A DNA stretch of 64,000 nt from Desulfurivibrionaceae bacterium (GTDB taxonomy: Bacteria; Desulfobacterota; Desulfobulbia; Desulfobulbales; UBA5123). The translations under genes were made by a program, and so were the position numbers. Below the pieces are notes generated by a model. The model was not told the DNA's origin. It made no database searches and saw nothing but the letters and a program-made list of their open reading frames with translations. The stretch is taken from assembly GCA_030145325.1 (NCBI GenBank), contig JAQYVW010000003.1:1-64000 (forward strand). The letters run 5' to 3'. Of the stretch, positions 44,826 to 54,183 are shown piece by piece; within the stretch, counting starts at the first letter, position 1, and each line of letters opens with the position of its first letter.

Positions 44826-46367
44826 TCAGGGAACGGATTTGCCGTCAATTCGGCCTTGCACCAATTCGGAAATGAATTCAGTAAAGGGGATGATGTCCTG
44901 TCGGACACTGGCAGCCTCCAGCGCCTTGAGATACCGGTTCCGCTCCCCCACCGGCACCACAGTCCATGGATATCCACCGGCGGCCAACATCACGTTCATC
45001 ATAAAACGTCCGATCCGGCCATTGCCATCCATGTACGGATGGATATAGACGAAAAAGAAGTGGCTGAGGACAACCCGCACCGCTGGTGCCGACTCTTCGC
45101 GCAGCAGTTCGAAGAAAACCGGCATGGCATCTCGGACAGCGTTGCTGTTCGGTGGCACGTGCATGGAGTGGCGGATATAGACCTGCCCGCTTCGGTAACC
45201 GGCCAGCTCGGCAGGTTGCAATAAGCCGATGCCCACCAACGGGGCTAACATCTCCCGAAACCACCGGTTATGCTCTTCCTCCACAACAGTGCCGGGGTTT
45301 TCGCCTGCCAGCACCCGGTGCACCCCTTTCTTCACCTCTTGAAAGGCCTGCCAGTAGCCACGCGCCGTTAAGGCGTTCAGATGGTCCTGATCCGCGCCAT
45401 TTCCGGCCGGGTTCCATTCCCCGCTCCGTACCTGCTCGATCAACTCGTGGCTGATGCTATAACCTTCAATGGACAAGGAATGATAGGCATCGGAGAGATA
45501 CGATTCTTCGATTCGCTGCAGAAAGGCGTCGATATCCAGCGGCGGGCCGGGGGGAGCAGGGAAACGTTCAATAACCGAACCACGCATTTGTTCCCAAAGC
45601 AGACGAATGCGGTTGACGTATGGCGAGTTCTCCCGGGTTGGCAAGGGATGAGCGAGATGATCCTGAAACGGATCCGACTCCCGGACATCGTAGCCTGCCG
45701 CCTGCATGGTTTCGAAGATTTCATCGGCGAACCGATCGCGGCCGATGTTGCGCAGAGCGCCAGCCAGTCTTCCGGCGACGGTGCTGTGCCCACCCGCCAA
45801 GAGCCGGGTGAGGAGGCTGGAGGCATCATGGAGGGCCGATAACGCGGCCCTGGTATCAGTGGGGTTTTGACTGAAGAATCTTGGTGAGCAGGCAACCAGG
45901 GCGGCTTCAAGAGAGAAGAGCTGTAGCCCTTCCCGTTGAAAGATTTCATCAGGGGCGGGCAGGGCGGCCCGGATATCGAGCAGGGAGGTGCCGTGCAGGA
46001 GATTCGTGACCTTGTTGCGGGCCTTTGGGGCTCTCACCAAGAGTTGTGTCGGCACCGTCCAATTATCACCATGCAACAACAGGGATTGCCCTGGAGCCAG
46101 GCACCAGTCGGTACCGAAGCGACTGGCAAGATAAACCGCACAGAACCGCCAAAACGAAGCGTACCAGGCCGTGCTCTCCCCTGGCATTTCGTCCGGCCGG
46201 GCGGGGATATACCACCCCTTCATGACCTCCCGAAGAAAGCCGTTTCGGAACAACCGTTCCCGATGGGTACGGGAAAGATCCCTGGCACGGATGGCTCCAG
46301 AGCCGGTCTGTTGCAGACGTCTCAATATCTCCAGAGATTCCGCGAGTTTTTTTGAAGGGGTGCTCAC
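44826..46367 (-). CDS. Fic-domain protein with AbiEi-like N-terminus
   Basis: A 513-residue protein. The Fic core motif HPYMDGNGRIGRF is at 443-455, matching HxFx(D/E)GNGRxxR with Tyr for Phe, so AMP or another nucleotide can be transferred to a target hydroxyl. The inhibitory helix motif (S/T)xxxE(G/N) is present in cis as SLSIEG at 297-302, so the enzyme is self-restrained. Residues 1-60 (LRRLQQTGSGAIRARDLSRTH...GFLREVMKGWYIP, given in part) resemble the winged-helix of AbiEi-type antitoxins. Start is GTG at 46367; the ribosome site is weak. It lies inside the defence island 800 bp downstream of jetD on the same strand. Target unknown. Confidence 0.85.
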   Translation of the reverse strand: MSTPSKKLAESLEILRRLQQTGSGAIRARDLSRTHRERLFRNGFLREVMKGWYIPARPDEMPGESTAWYASFWRFCAVYLASRFGTDWCLAPGQSLLLHGDNWTVPTQLLVRAPKARNKVTNLLHGTSLLDIRAALPAPDEIFQREGLQLFSLEAALVACSPRFFSQNPTDTRAALSALHDASSLLTRLLAGGHSTVAGRLAGALRNIGRDRFADEIFETMQAAGYDVRESDPFQDHLAHPLPTRENSPYVNRIRLLWEQMRGSVIERFPAPPGPPLDIDAFLQRIEESYLSDAYHSLSIEGYSISHELIEQVRSGEWNPAGNGADQDHLNALTARGYWQAFQEVKKGVHRVLAGENPGTVVEEEHNRWFREMLAPLVGIGLLQPAELAGYRSGQVYIRHSMHVPPNSNAVRDAMPVFFELLREESAPAVRVVLSHFFFVYIHPYMDGNGRIGRFMMNVMLAAGGYPWTVVPVGERNRYLKALEAASVRQDIIPFTEFISELVQGRIDGKSVP

Positions 46368-46547
46368 ATTAGTTTTTAGCTTTTAATGTTGTGTGGTTTT
46401 TAGCTTATGGTGATGTTTTATCTTTAGCTTTTTGTGTTGGATTGTAAAGCGCTTTTTGTGTTGAGGCCATGAAACATGGTTGCATCCCCGAAGGAGTGTG
46501 GTGCGGGCTGGCCGCCAACACCTGCGCCCTTAATGCCTTCTGCCCCA

Positions 46548-46658
46548 TCTGATATCCCTTCGTAATCAGGTCATTGCTTCAGACTTTTTAGTTCGCAGGA
46601 GATGGCGATAGGGGTGCCAATGTCTCAATCCCTTCAGTATCAGGTCAATGTCTCTGAC
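46548..46658. repeat. Two degenerate 37-bp CRISPR-like repeats
   Basis: Copies at 46548-46584 and 46622-46658 share 24 of 37 positions, strongest in ATCCCTTC and ATCAGGTCA, and both end in GAC. The space between them is 37 bp. The repeat resembles, from memory, CRISPR repeats starting GTYTCAATCCCTT. No cas gene is in the window and no further unit is visible, so this is at most a decayed remnant. Confidence 0.35.
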
Positions 46659-46871
46659 CGTACCCTCTTTTTCGCCATACAGGACAAGGCTTTGCAAGGC
46701 GGTTTCCTGTAATCTCCTTTTTTTCTGTCCGTTTTGTTCTTTTTTGTCTGCGAAATAAGGTCGTTAGTAAAAACCTGCCTCCCCCCCCTGTTTTCAGCCT
46801 CTTTGGGAAATCTGGAATTAGAAGGGTAAATTGACCACAGAGAGTGATTTGTGTTTGCGATATGCTCTTTG

Positions 46872-47002
46872 CATGCGGACAGGGGGCTTGGGTCGACTTG
46901 GATTGCCAGATGGATGTGGTTGCTCATCAGGCCGAAGGCATGGATACGATGACCGAATCTCTTCACGCCTTCATCAAGAAGCTGCTAGAAAAGGCCCCGG
47001 TC
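46872..47002 (-). pseudogene. Fragment B of a REP-associated transposase
   Basis: About 131 bp related to the intact transposase, the core 46892-47002 having the same end points as fragment A (residues 32-68) and the same Tyr37 to TAG change. The match extends about 20 bp further on the left side than in fragment A. Confidence 0.85.
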
Positions 47003-47197
47003 TCTGACACCCTCTTCCCGGCAGGTGTAGCTGGTATCCTCATAGCGGATTCTGGAACGTTTCAAGATCAACCGGGAAAGCAAAGATTGATCGGGCAGGT
47101 TACGATAAACGTGCTTTCGGGGCTACTCCTCAGCAGCTTGCGGCGAGGATCTTCATTGGTATTGATGTGGTTAGATTTTAGCAATCGGTTCGCCCAT
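47003..47197. other. Short gap between transposase fragment and jetD
   Basis: About 195 bp with no supported gene. A minus-strand open stretch of 60 codons (47068-47250) overlaps the jetD end and has no recognisable motif. Confidence 0.35.
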
Positions 47198-48418
47198 TCA
47201 AGTATACATGGAATCATCCGGGAGCCAGCTTTCCTGTTCAAGCCAGCCATGATTGAGGGTAAAAGAAAGCTCTAAAGCAAATGGAAAATCCGGATCATTT
47301 TTGAGGAGAGAAAAGGCAGCTGGGACCAGACTTTTTGCAACAGGCAGCAACGTTTTCTGGTGTCGTTCGAGGGTGGCAAGATCACATCTCCACAACGCCA
47401 GCGGATGAATGCGATGGAGGATGGCAGCAATGCGCAAACCAGCAGGATCACTATCTCCCCAGTGGCGACAACAGGTAACCTGTGGGGCAATAATCTGATA
47501 AAGTTTTCGCACCGCCCGGTTTGGAAAACCGCCGGTAAAGAGCAGCAGGCTTTCTCCTTTTTCCCGCAGCAGCTGGCTGAAAGGAGCCTCGTTTTCACAG
47601 GTAACCAGCGTGCCCACATCACTGTTCTCTCCCGCCAGGCGACAGGAGGTTACTCCTTCCAGGTGGAACCAACTTACCACCGCAGGCTCCCCGGCCAGAT
47701 ACAACTGGTTTATCCAATCATACTCCCGGCCATCTTTTTGATAAATGATCGGTGCAAAGATAAGGGCGGTGATGGTAAGACGATCACGGATGACCAGAAA
47801 TTCCTCCCACACCCCTTCTTCTTCTGGTAAATCGGGCCGCAACAGGCGCAACCACTGTTCCACCATCTTTTTTGGTTCGCCCTGCCGCAAACTTTTGCTA
47901 TTGGCCCAGAAACGTGCCCCCAGTTCAGACAGGGTTATTTCCTTTTGATTATCCAGCAGAAAATCAACAATCTTCCCGGTGGTAAAAAAAAGCTCCCGAA
48001 CTTGGCTTGACTGTCGGCTAAGCTTACGACCAAGGGCTTCTCTGTTCCGGCGCAGAGAATGGTGGATCGGGCCAAGGCGGGGAAAGGCCAGCTGCAACTG
48101 ATCCAGCAACCGGGTGGCATCATCATCCACAGAAATTGGTGTTGGATGTTTTCGATCCGCCAACGGGTAGATGCGCTCAAGCCAGGCGTCAATTTTCGTG
48201 GCACTTTTATTCGCCAGCAAACGGTCAAAGGAGAGCTTGAGCTCGTTTTGGGAGGTCTGGACCAGAGGGGCAAGGCCAAAGAAGTTTTCAATGGCCATCC
48301 GCTGGGCGGGCTCCAAATCCCGGCCCAATGTCATCATCCCGGTCAGGGCGCCCCGTTTTTCGTAGCGTTGACATATTTTCACCAGGATCTGGCGGAGATG
48401 TACAGTGACAGCGGCCAT
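47198..48418 (-). CDS. jetD: Wadjet nuclease subunit JetD
   Basis: A 406-residue protein, last gene of the Wadjet operon. The C-terminal third is a Toprim-like fold (DUF2220/2399 type): a catalytic Glu in VTCENEAPF (E275) and the metal-binding pair in HWGDSDPAGLRIA (D322, D324). Known: in Wadjet systems JetD is the topoisomerase VI-related endonuclease that cuts small circular DNA after loop extrusion by JetABC. The N-terminal half is helical and should bind the JetABC complex or DNA. It begins 3 bp after the jetC stop. Confidence 0.9.
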   Translation of the reverse strand: MAAVTVHLRQILVKICQRYEKRGALTGMMTLGRDLEPAQRMAIENFFGLAPLVQTSQNELKLSFDRLLANKSATKIDAWLERIYPLADRKHPTPISVDDDATRLLDQLQLAFPRLGPIHHSLRRNREALGRKLSRQSSQVRELFFTTGKIVDFLLDNQKEITLSELGARFWANSKSLRQGEPKKMVEQWLRLLRPDLPEEEGVWEEFLVIRDRLTITALIFAPIIYQKDGREYDWINQLYLAGEPAVVSWFHLEGVTSCRLAGENSDVGTLVTCENEAPFSQLLREKGESLLLFTGGFPNRAVRKLYQIIAPQVTCCRHWGDSDPAGLRIAAILHRIHPLALWRCDLATLERHQKTLLPVAKSLVPAAFSLLKNDPDFPFALELSFTLNHGWLEQESWLPDDSMYT

Positions 48419-48421
48419 TAT

Positions 48422-51400
48422 TTACAACTCTTCCCCGAAAACGATGGGTTTTTCTTCGCTTGGCTTATCAAACAGGCCGACCTGTTTGACAATATTGGGA
48501 TTTTGCCAATGGAAATCGCGCAGGTGTACATTAAAATCTTTATCCTTAACCACAAAAAGGGTGGTGGAATGACTGATCTCCCGGCGCACCCCGTCTTGGT
48601 CGGGTGAGGCCACAAAGAGCTGCAGGTCAAGGTCGGTGGCAAAACCTAAAAGCTGATCCCGTCGTCCGGCATCAATGCCGTAAAAGGCTTCATCAAAGAG
48701 CAGGGTGTGTAGCCGAACCTTCTTGCCGCGATAGAGGAAGTGGGCAATGGTGAGGATGAGCAGGTAGTTTGGCACCGCCTGCTCACCGCCGGAGCCGATG
48801 CTCTTGGTGGTTCTGTCCATCACCACCCCCTGTTCTCCCAATGAAGATACTTCCAGCTCGTAGCGATACCAGTTTCGATAGTCAAGCTCATCAGGAACCA
48901 CACCCACCTCGGCGGCCATGATATCCTCTCGGTGATCCTCGAAGAAATTACGCACTTCTCTGTCCGCCTCTGGATCAAAGGGGCTGTATTTCTTCACCAC
49001 CTCCACCAGACGCCGATAATTATCCAGTGGCCGCACCTTGAACTGATAACGCTGGCCACCAAAAGATCGTTGTGCCAGTAGGCCGTTAATGCGACGCATC
49101 ATCTGTCCCAGACTGCTGACATGGTTGCGCAGGTAGTTCATCAGATCGGTCATGATGATCTTGGTGAACAGTTCCCGGGTGCGATCGTTGATCAACTCTT
49201 GTTGCTCCCGAACCGCCAGCTCCTGCTCCGGCAGAATCTCGGATAACAGGCGAGCCCGGAAATCCTGTACCTGATTGGTCGCCTCGTCATAGGAGAAACG
49301 GAAGGTGGCGCCAAACTCCGCATCGTTGAGCCGAACCTTTTTCAGTTCCAGGATCAGGCTGATTGAATCACGTTCGGCCTCTTCCTTTTTCCGGGTAATG
49401 GCTTCAGCGGAGGTAAACTGCTGGCCGGTCTTTGTTTTCAGAACGTAGTAGGCAATGTCGGTTATCTCTGGTAGCCGGGAGGCAAGCGCAGCGGTTTTTT
49501 GGCTCAACGCAAGTCGGAGTTTGTCGGCATCGTTTACAAGCCAGGCCTGCTTTTCCTTATTTTTTTCAATGTCGCTGTTAATCGCCCCGATCTGCTGATT
49601 TTCCTTGCCGATTTTGCTCTGATTGGTGCGCCACTGAGCTTCCAGTCGACTGATCCGCTGATCGAGCCCAGCCAGCCCTTCTTTGGCAATCAACGCCGCC
49701 AGTTCCTGATAACGAACAGTGAGAAGTTCTACCTCCTCGTGCAGCTCATCATGCAGCTCTTTTTGCTGCTGGTAAAGGTTTCGGCAATGATCGGTTTCCT
49801 TTTGGGACTCGGCCACCAGATAAGCCTGCCGACGTACTTTATTAAGCAGCTCAACGAGGTTAATACGAAAAGCCCCCAGCGTTTCCTTTTGCCGCTCAAT
49901 GAGGCTGCGTTCTTTCTGTAGTTTTTGTTGTTGTTGGGCAATTTGGCCGAGCTTTAATTCCAACAAGCGGATCTCTTCCGCCAGGGCCTTTCTGCGGCTT
50001 TCGGCACCGATCAGGCGAGGGCTGTTACCCAAAAGCGTTCTTTCATGACTGCGAAAGGCGAGCAGATCTTTGCCGTTTGCCTTGCTGACCACCGGTTCCC
50101 GGCTGCTCTCCATTTCGGCGGCAAGACAACGCAGGGCGTCCGGGTCGCTGTTCTGGATATCAAAAACAGACCGCATCCACTGGGGCAGGTCTTCTGCCCC
50201 GTGCGCCTTGCAACTGAGCCTGACTCCTGGCCAATTTGTAATCAGATTACGAGCAGGCTGATATTCACTATCCCGGAAAATAAGAGTCGCCAGCACCTCT
50301 TCACCAATAACTTCTTCAATCCTTCCCTGCTCAACCTGACTTAAACCCGGAATCCACTCCAGGCCGAGATAGAGTGGTCTGGGGCTTAGCATCTCACCTT
50401 GCATGGCGAGGATGCACAAGGAAATATCCTGTCGCGGCTGCGGATTCTGCTGCTTTTGCAGGGTGGCCAGGCTCTGTTCCTGTTCGGCAAGCTCGGCTGT
50501 GCCTTGGTCGATATCGTGGCTCAACCTGCTTATCTGTTCATTCAGACCTTGTAGGTGTTCTTCGACCTGGGCTAGGACATCCTGTCCTTCCCAATGGCGG
50601 CATCGTTCAAGATCAGGATTACGGAACAACGCATCCGCCTCTTGCTGGAGGGGGGTGATGGAAAAGGGCAAGTTGCGCGCCCGACGTCCGCATTCACTGA
50701 GCACCGTCCCCAGCCGGGCAGTCAACTCCTTTTGCTGCCGAGCCAACTCCTGCTCAGCCAGCCGTAACGACTTTTTTTCTTCTTGCAGGCGGGAATCCCG
50801 AACCACAAGTTTGCCCTTTTTCTCCTTAAGTTCCGCCTTACAGCTTTTTTCCTGACGGACAAGGCCGCTGCTGTCTTTAGCCTTGAGATCGGCCAAGCGA
50901 TCATGGAGTTGCTGGTCCTGCCGTTGCAGGGCCTGCAGTCTCACCTCACCCTCTTGCAGGCTTCGGATCAGGTTAGCCAGTTCGGTTTCGTTTTTACCCT
51001 GTTCCGTCTGGTTTTTATCGAGATTCCAGTGGCAGAGGAGCCAGTCGTAGCGACAGCTTGTTTCCTGCCCAGCGCCGATCTCATTTACCATCTCCTGCAA
51101 GGAGCGGACATAGCCAACCTTGCGCTCCAGATCGTCCAACAGGCTGCGGGAGCTATCCAGGGTGCGCAGGCCGTCAATGATCTGCTCAAAGATGATGGTA
51201 TGGGGTTCCGGCAGGAGTTGTTTGAATAGTTCGTGGTAATCCGCCGCCCCGGCGGCAATTTCGCGGTAGGCCTTGCCCATGCGAAGGAAGCGGCATATCT
51301 CCTGATAACTGTCCGCGCCGCCGAATAGTCGTCCGGCCAGTTCCCGGCGAAAGCTGGTCGCATCCTGATAGAATCCCCGGCTGCTGCCCAGCCCCTGCTT

Positions 51401-51880
51401 GAACTCACGACGGGAAGCGGGCCGCCGCCCAAGTTCATCATCAATGAGAAAAGGGATCTCCTCAAGGGAGCACTCTCGAATCACCCCCCAGGGATTGACC
51501 TTTTCATCCATGGCCGTCACTGACATCCCTAGGCCGATGGTCAGCGGCTGCCCATTGCGCCCGGCGATCTCAACTGCGGCATAGGTGATGGAGCCTTCCC
51601 GGTTCATCACCCCGGTTTCCATATTGTAGCGCAGGATAACCCCCTGCAACCGCCGACCGCCATCCTTGCGACCGGTTACCCGGGCTGCGGAATTCCATTC
51701 CATGGCTCGACCAGCGGTGAGCACATAATGGATGGCATCCAGAACGGTGGTTTTGCCGCAGCCGTTATCGCCCAGCAGAAAAAGGTGCCCGTTGTCGGGA
51801 ATGGTAATGGTTTCATCCACAAAATTATGAAAGTTGATCAAGCGAATCCGGGTGATGGCAAAGGGAGGCTGTTGTTTCAT
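48422..51880 (-). CDS. jetC: Wadjet SMC-like ATPase JetC
   Basis: A 1152-residue SMC/MukB-like ATPase. Walker A GDNGCGKTT is near residues 37-45, the ABC signature GSGGEQ at about 1029-1034 and Walker B LLFDEA at about 1060-1065; the centre is two long coiled-coil arms with a hinge. With JetA and JetB it forms a condensin-like motor that extrudes DNA loops and recognises small circular plasmids. The start overlaps the jetB stop (ATGA). Confidence 0.95.
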   Translation of the reverse strand: MKQQPPFAITRIRLINFHNFVDETITIPDNGHLFLLGDNGCGKTTVLDAIHYVLTAGRAMEWNSAARVTGRKDGGRRLQGVILRYNMETGVMNREGSITYAAVEIAGRNGQPLTIGLGMSVTAMDEKVNPWGVIRECSLEEIPFLIDDELGRRPASRREFKQGLGSSRGFYQDATSFRRELAGRLFGGADSYQEICRFLRMGKAYREIAAGAADYHELFKQLLPEPHTIIFEQIIDGLRTLDSSRSLLDDLERKVGYVRSLQEMVNEIGAGQETSCRYDWLLCHWNLDKNQTEQGKNETELANLIRSLQEGEVRLQALQRQDQQLHDRLADLKAKDSSGLVRQEKSCKAELKEKKGKLVVRDSRLQEEKKSLRLAEQELARQQKELTARLGTVLSECGRRARNLPFSITPLQQEADALFRNPDLERCRHWEGQDVLAQVEEHLQGLNEQISRLSHDIDQGTAELAEQEQSLATLQKQQNPQPRQDISLCILAMQGEMLSPRPLYLGLEWIPGLSQVEQGRIEEVIGEEVLATLIFRDSEYQPARNLITNWPGVRLSCKAHGAEDLPQWMRSVFDIQNSDPDALRCLAAEMESSREPVVSKANGKDLLAFRSHERTLLGNSPRLIGAESRRKALAEEIRLLELKLGQIAQQQQKLQKERSLIERQKETLGAFRINLVELLNKVRRQAYLVAESQKETDHCRNLYQQQKELHDELHEEVELLTVRYQELAALIAKEGLAGLDQRISRLEAQWRTNQSKIGKENQQIGAINSDIEKNKEKQAWLVNDADKLRLALSQKTAALASRLPEITDIAYYVLKTKTGQQFTSAEAITRKKEEAERDSISLILELKKVRLNDAEFGATFRFSYDEATNQVQDFRARLLSEILPEQELAVREQQELINDRTRELFTKIIMTDLMNYLRNHVSSLGQMMRRINGLLAQRSFGGQRYQFKVRPLDNYRRLVEVVKKYSPFDPEADREVRNFFEDHREDIMAAEVGVVPDELDYRNWYRYELEVSSLGEQGVVMDRTTKSIGSGGEQAVPNYLLILTIAHFLYRGKKVRLHTLLFDEAFYGIDAGRRDQLLGFATDLDLQLFVASPDQDGVRREISHSTTLFVVKDKDFNVHLRDFHWQNPNIVKQVGLFDKPSEEKPIVFGEEL

Positions 51881-52527
51881 GATTTTTCTTCCCCTTGCAA
51901 CTCAGGCAGAATCCGGCTCAGGGCGGCGGTATTATAATGATAGAGGGCGGGCAGGGCCTCGTAGATTACCTCATCGGTGGCTGCAACCAGATCCTCCGGT
52001 GGCTTGATTCGTTTGAGAAAACGATATTTCTCAAGCTCCGGCATGATGGGTTTTACCGCCTTGGCCCGGACATACTCTTCACTGTATCGCTCAGCCTCAT
52101 CGGGAAAAAGCTCTTGAAAACGGCGGTGGATGTGCTGCAGCAAATCACCAAAATGAAAGCGTAGATTATGGCGATCCTCCACGGTCATGGTATTTTCCTC
52201 CAGCTGTTGCTCAAAGAATTCCAGCAGGATCATAAAGGCCAGACATTCATCCCGCCGACTGAAGTTGAACATGGCCCGGTTGCCCGGCGTAATGGCCGGA
52301 TTATGCCACTCGCCTTTATAGACCCTGGCGCATTTGGCATCCATCAACAGCTGCCAGCCATACATCTTCTCAAAGAATTCACTGAACTCGCGGCGATGAC
52401 GACGGAGGAAATAAAAGAGATCTTGGCGATCGGTGGCATAAAAGCAGGGGCTTTCGATGAGGATATTTAATACCGCCCGGACCTTGTCACCGCTGCGATC
52501 AAGCATCTTGGTCAATTCAATGTTCAC
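51877..52527 (-). CDS. jetB: Wadjet kite subunit JetB
   Basis: A 216-residue MukE-like (DUF4194 type) kite protein: DNIL-less N-terminus, then YATDRQDLFYFLRRHRREFSEFFEKMYGW in pieces and a winged-helix C-terminal half. It dimerises on the JetA kleisin. GTG start at 52527, overlapping the jetA stop by four bases; its own stop overlaps jetC. Confidence 0.88.
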   Translation of the reverse strand: MNIELTKMLDRSGDKVRAVLNILIESPCFYATDRQDLFYFLRRHRREFSEFFEKMYGWQLLMDAKCARVYKGEWHNPAITPGNRAMFNFSRRDECLAFMILLEFFEQQLEENTMTVEDRHNLRFHFGDLLQHIHRRFQELFPDEAERYSEEYVRAKAVKPIMPELEKYRFLKRIKPPEDLVAATDEVIYEALPALYHYNTAALSRILPELQGEEKS

Positions 52528-54068
52528 TTCTTTTCACCAGCCTTTTCGATGCTGAGCGTTGGCAAATCAAGCCGACAGGCAGCAAAAGAAAGTTCTTCAG
52601 ATTGTTCTTCTGCCCGGAGAAGCAGGTTAATCCTCGCCAACCTCTTGCCATCGTCAAAGATTCCTGCCTTGGCAAGCTCCATGATCCGGGGGAAGTCGGC
52701 AAATTCGCTAAAGTCGCCTTTGCCAACCTGGCCCGTCGCCGGTGGTTTCAGCACCTTTGCGGTTATCCATTCTTCCAGATCAGCCAGCCTGGCCTCGTCC
52801 ATACTCTGGATGGGTCCGGTTGTTTTTTTCTTAGGCTTGAGATAGGCGCGGAGAACTTTCTCCTTTTTACTAACTCTTCGAGTCGGTTGAGGCGGGTCAG
52901 CCTTTTCCAGGTTATCCCAATAGTTCTTGTCAAAATATCCTTGGCCGCAAGAGAACAGCTTTTCAAAAAAATGCACCGGAACAACGGATTCGTCAAGACC
53001 GGCAATCTCACCGATTCTGTTCCGTAAATCCTCCAGCCGGTGGTTTTTTCGTTCCAACTCCTGAAGATGGCTACGCAGTTTCTGCCAAACCTGCAAAGAG
53101 GCTTCATTGATCCGCTGCAAGAGGTGATCAAGGCCGCCATGGTCTGCAAAGAAACGGTTCAGCCGCTCCGGGATCGCCAGGCCGGAACTCTCCCGGCGCA
53201 CTTGCAGGAGATGGGGCGCAAGAAGCCGCTCTTTTTTCATCACTGTAAAGGCAAAGGCCAACCTCTCCTGCATGGTATTTCTTTGCAAGCGATGCAGCAG
53301 GGGCACGATTTCCTGGCGCAGACTGAAGGCCTGCTTGAGAAAGACATCCACATAGTTCTGCAACTCGTTCAGGATGATCCGCACCTCAGCCGCCTCATAG
53401 CGCCGCAATAAGAAGGCCAGTAACCGACCATTGAGATCGATCAGTCCTTCGGTGATGGCCTGGCTGAGATCATCAGCCTTGCCAAGTTGAAAGATGATCC
53501 GCCGGGCGCTATCTTCCTGCCCCTCTTCTTTGAGGCGCAAACCGTGCAGCAGGCGAAGCAATTCGGCCAGGGTGCCGCGCACCTCTCCCAGCAGATCCCT
53601 GGCATCGTTGCTTCGTTCTTCAAGATCGTCCTGCAATTTTTCTTCAAGCCAGTGCAAGAGGCTGGCGGCCTCATCACTGAGGCGAAAGCGAAATTTACGT
53701 TTGCGATTATCCCGATAGCCGCGCAAGCGCTGTTTTTCAATCCGGGAGGAGACAAGATTCCAGTTGGCCAACTGATCAAGATCACTACGAAAGCGATCGG
53801 CGCTGTACTCAACATCCCCTCTTAGCCCCAAGGGTTGCAGCACCGCCTGATGGATATCTTCATAAAGAGGCTCTAGTTCATGATCCCGCTTGAACAGCAG
53901 CATTCGGTACAGAATAGTCACATAAAAGGAAGCGCGTTCAGAGGTAAAGAGACTGCCAAGATTGTGATTACGACGCTCAATCAATTCGGCGGCCATCCCC
54001 TGCTCAAATGAGAGAAGAGGATGATCGGAAAAAAGGGAGAGAGGCTGGGCGGTTGGAGAGGAAGACAT
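52524..54068 (-). CDS. jetA: Wadjet kleisin subunit JetA
   Basis: A 514-residue MukF-like kleisin. N-terminal winged-helix part (about 10-170; HPLLSFEQGMAAELIERRNHN, given in part), a helical middle, and a C-terminal winged-helix (about 420-500). It bridges the JetC heads and binds JetB. First gene of a tightly overlapping jetABCD set. The ribosome site is weak (run of A before 54068). A palindrome lies 29 bp upstream. Confidence 0.87.
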   Translation of the reverse strand: MSSSPTAQPLSLFSDHPLLSFEQGMAAELIERRNHNLGSLFTSERASFYVTILYRMLLFKRDHELEPLYEDIHQAVLQPLGLRGDVEYSADRFRSDLDQLANWNLVSSRIEKQRLRGYRDNRKRKFRFRLSDEAASLLHWLEEKLQDDLEERSNDARDLLGEVRGTLAELLRLLHGLRLKEEGQEDSARRIIFQLGKADDLSQAITEGLIDLNGRLLAFLLRRYEAAEVRIILNELQNYVDVFLKQAFSLRQEIVPLLHRLQRNTMQERLAFAFTVMKKERLLAPHLLQVRRESSGLAIPERLNRFFADHGGLDHLLQRINEASLQVWQKLRSHLQELERKNHRLEDLRNRIGEIAGLDESVVPVHFFEKLFSCGQGYFDKNYWDNLEKADPPQPTRRVSKKEKVLRAYLKPKKKTTGPIQSMDEARLADLEEWITAKVLKPPATGQVGKGDFSEFADFPRIMELAKAGIFDDGKRLARINLLLRAEEQSEELSFAACRLDLPTLSIEKAGEKK

Positions 54069-54096
54069 CTTTTTTAATTACTACTTTCCAGTGTTT

Positions 54097-54110
54097 CATG
54101 CAAATGCATG
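54097..54110. promoter_or_regulatory. 14-bp palindrome upstream of jetA
   Basis: CATGCA-AA-TGCATG is a perfect inverted repeat between the transposase stop and the jetA start, where the jet promoter must lie if the operon has its own. Operator role is inferred. Confidence 0.4.
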
Positions 54111-54157
54111 TGAACTATTCTGCAAGAAGTTGTGAGGGGTTACCTTTTATAAGCGTA

Positions 54158-54183
54158 GGGTCAGGCTTAACTTATGGGTGTTT
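54158..54183. repeat. Left inverted end of the REP-associated transposase unit
   Basis: 26 bp that match the reverse complement of 55135-55160 at 25 of 26 positions. It includes the transposase stop codon. Confidence 0.8.
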
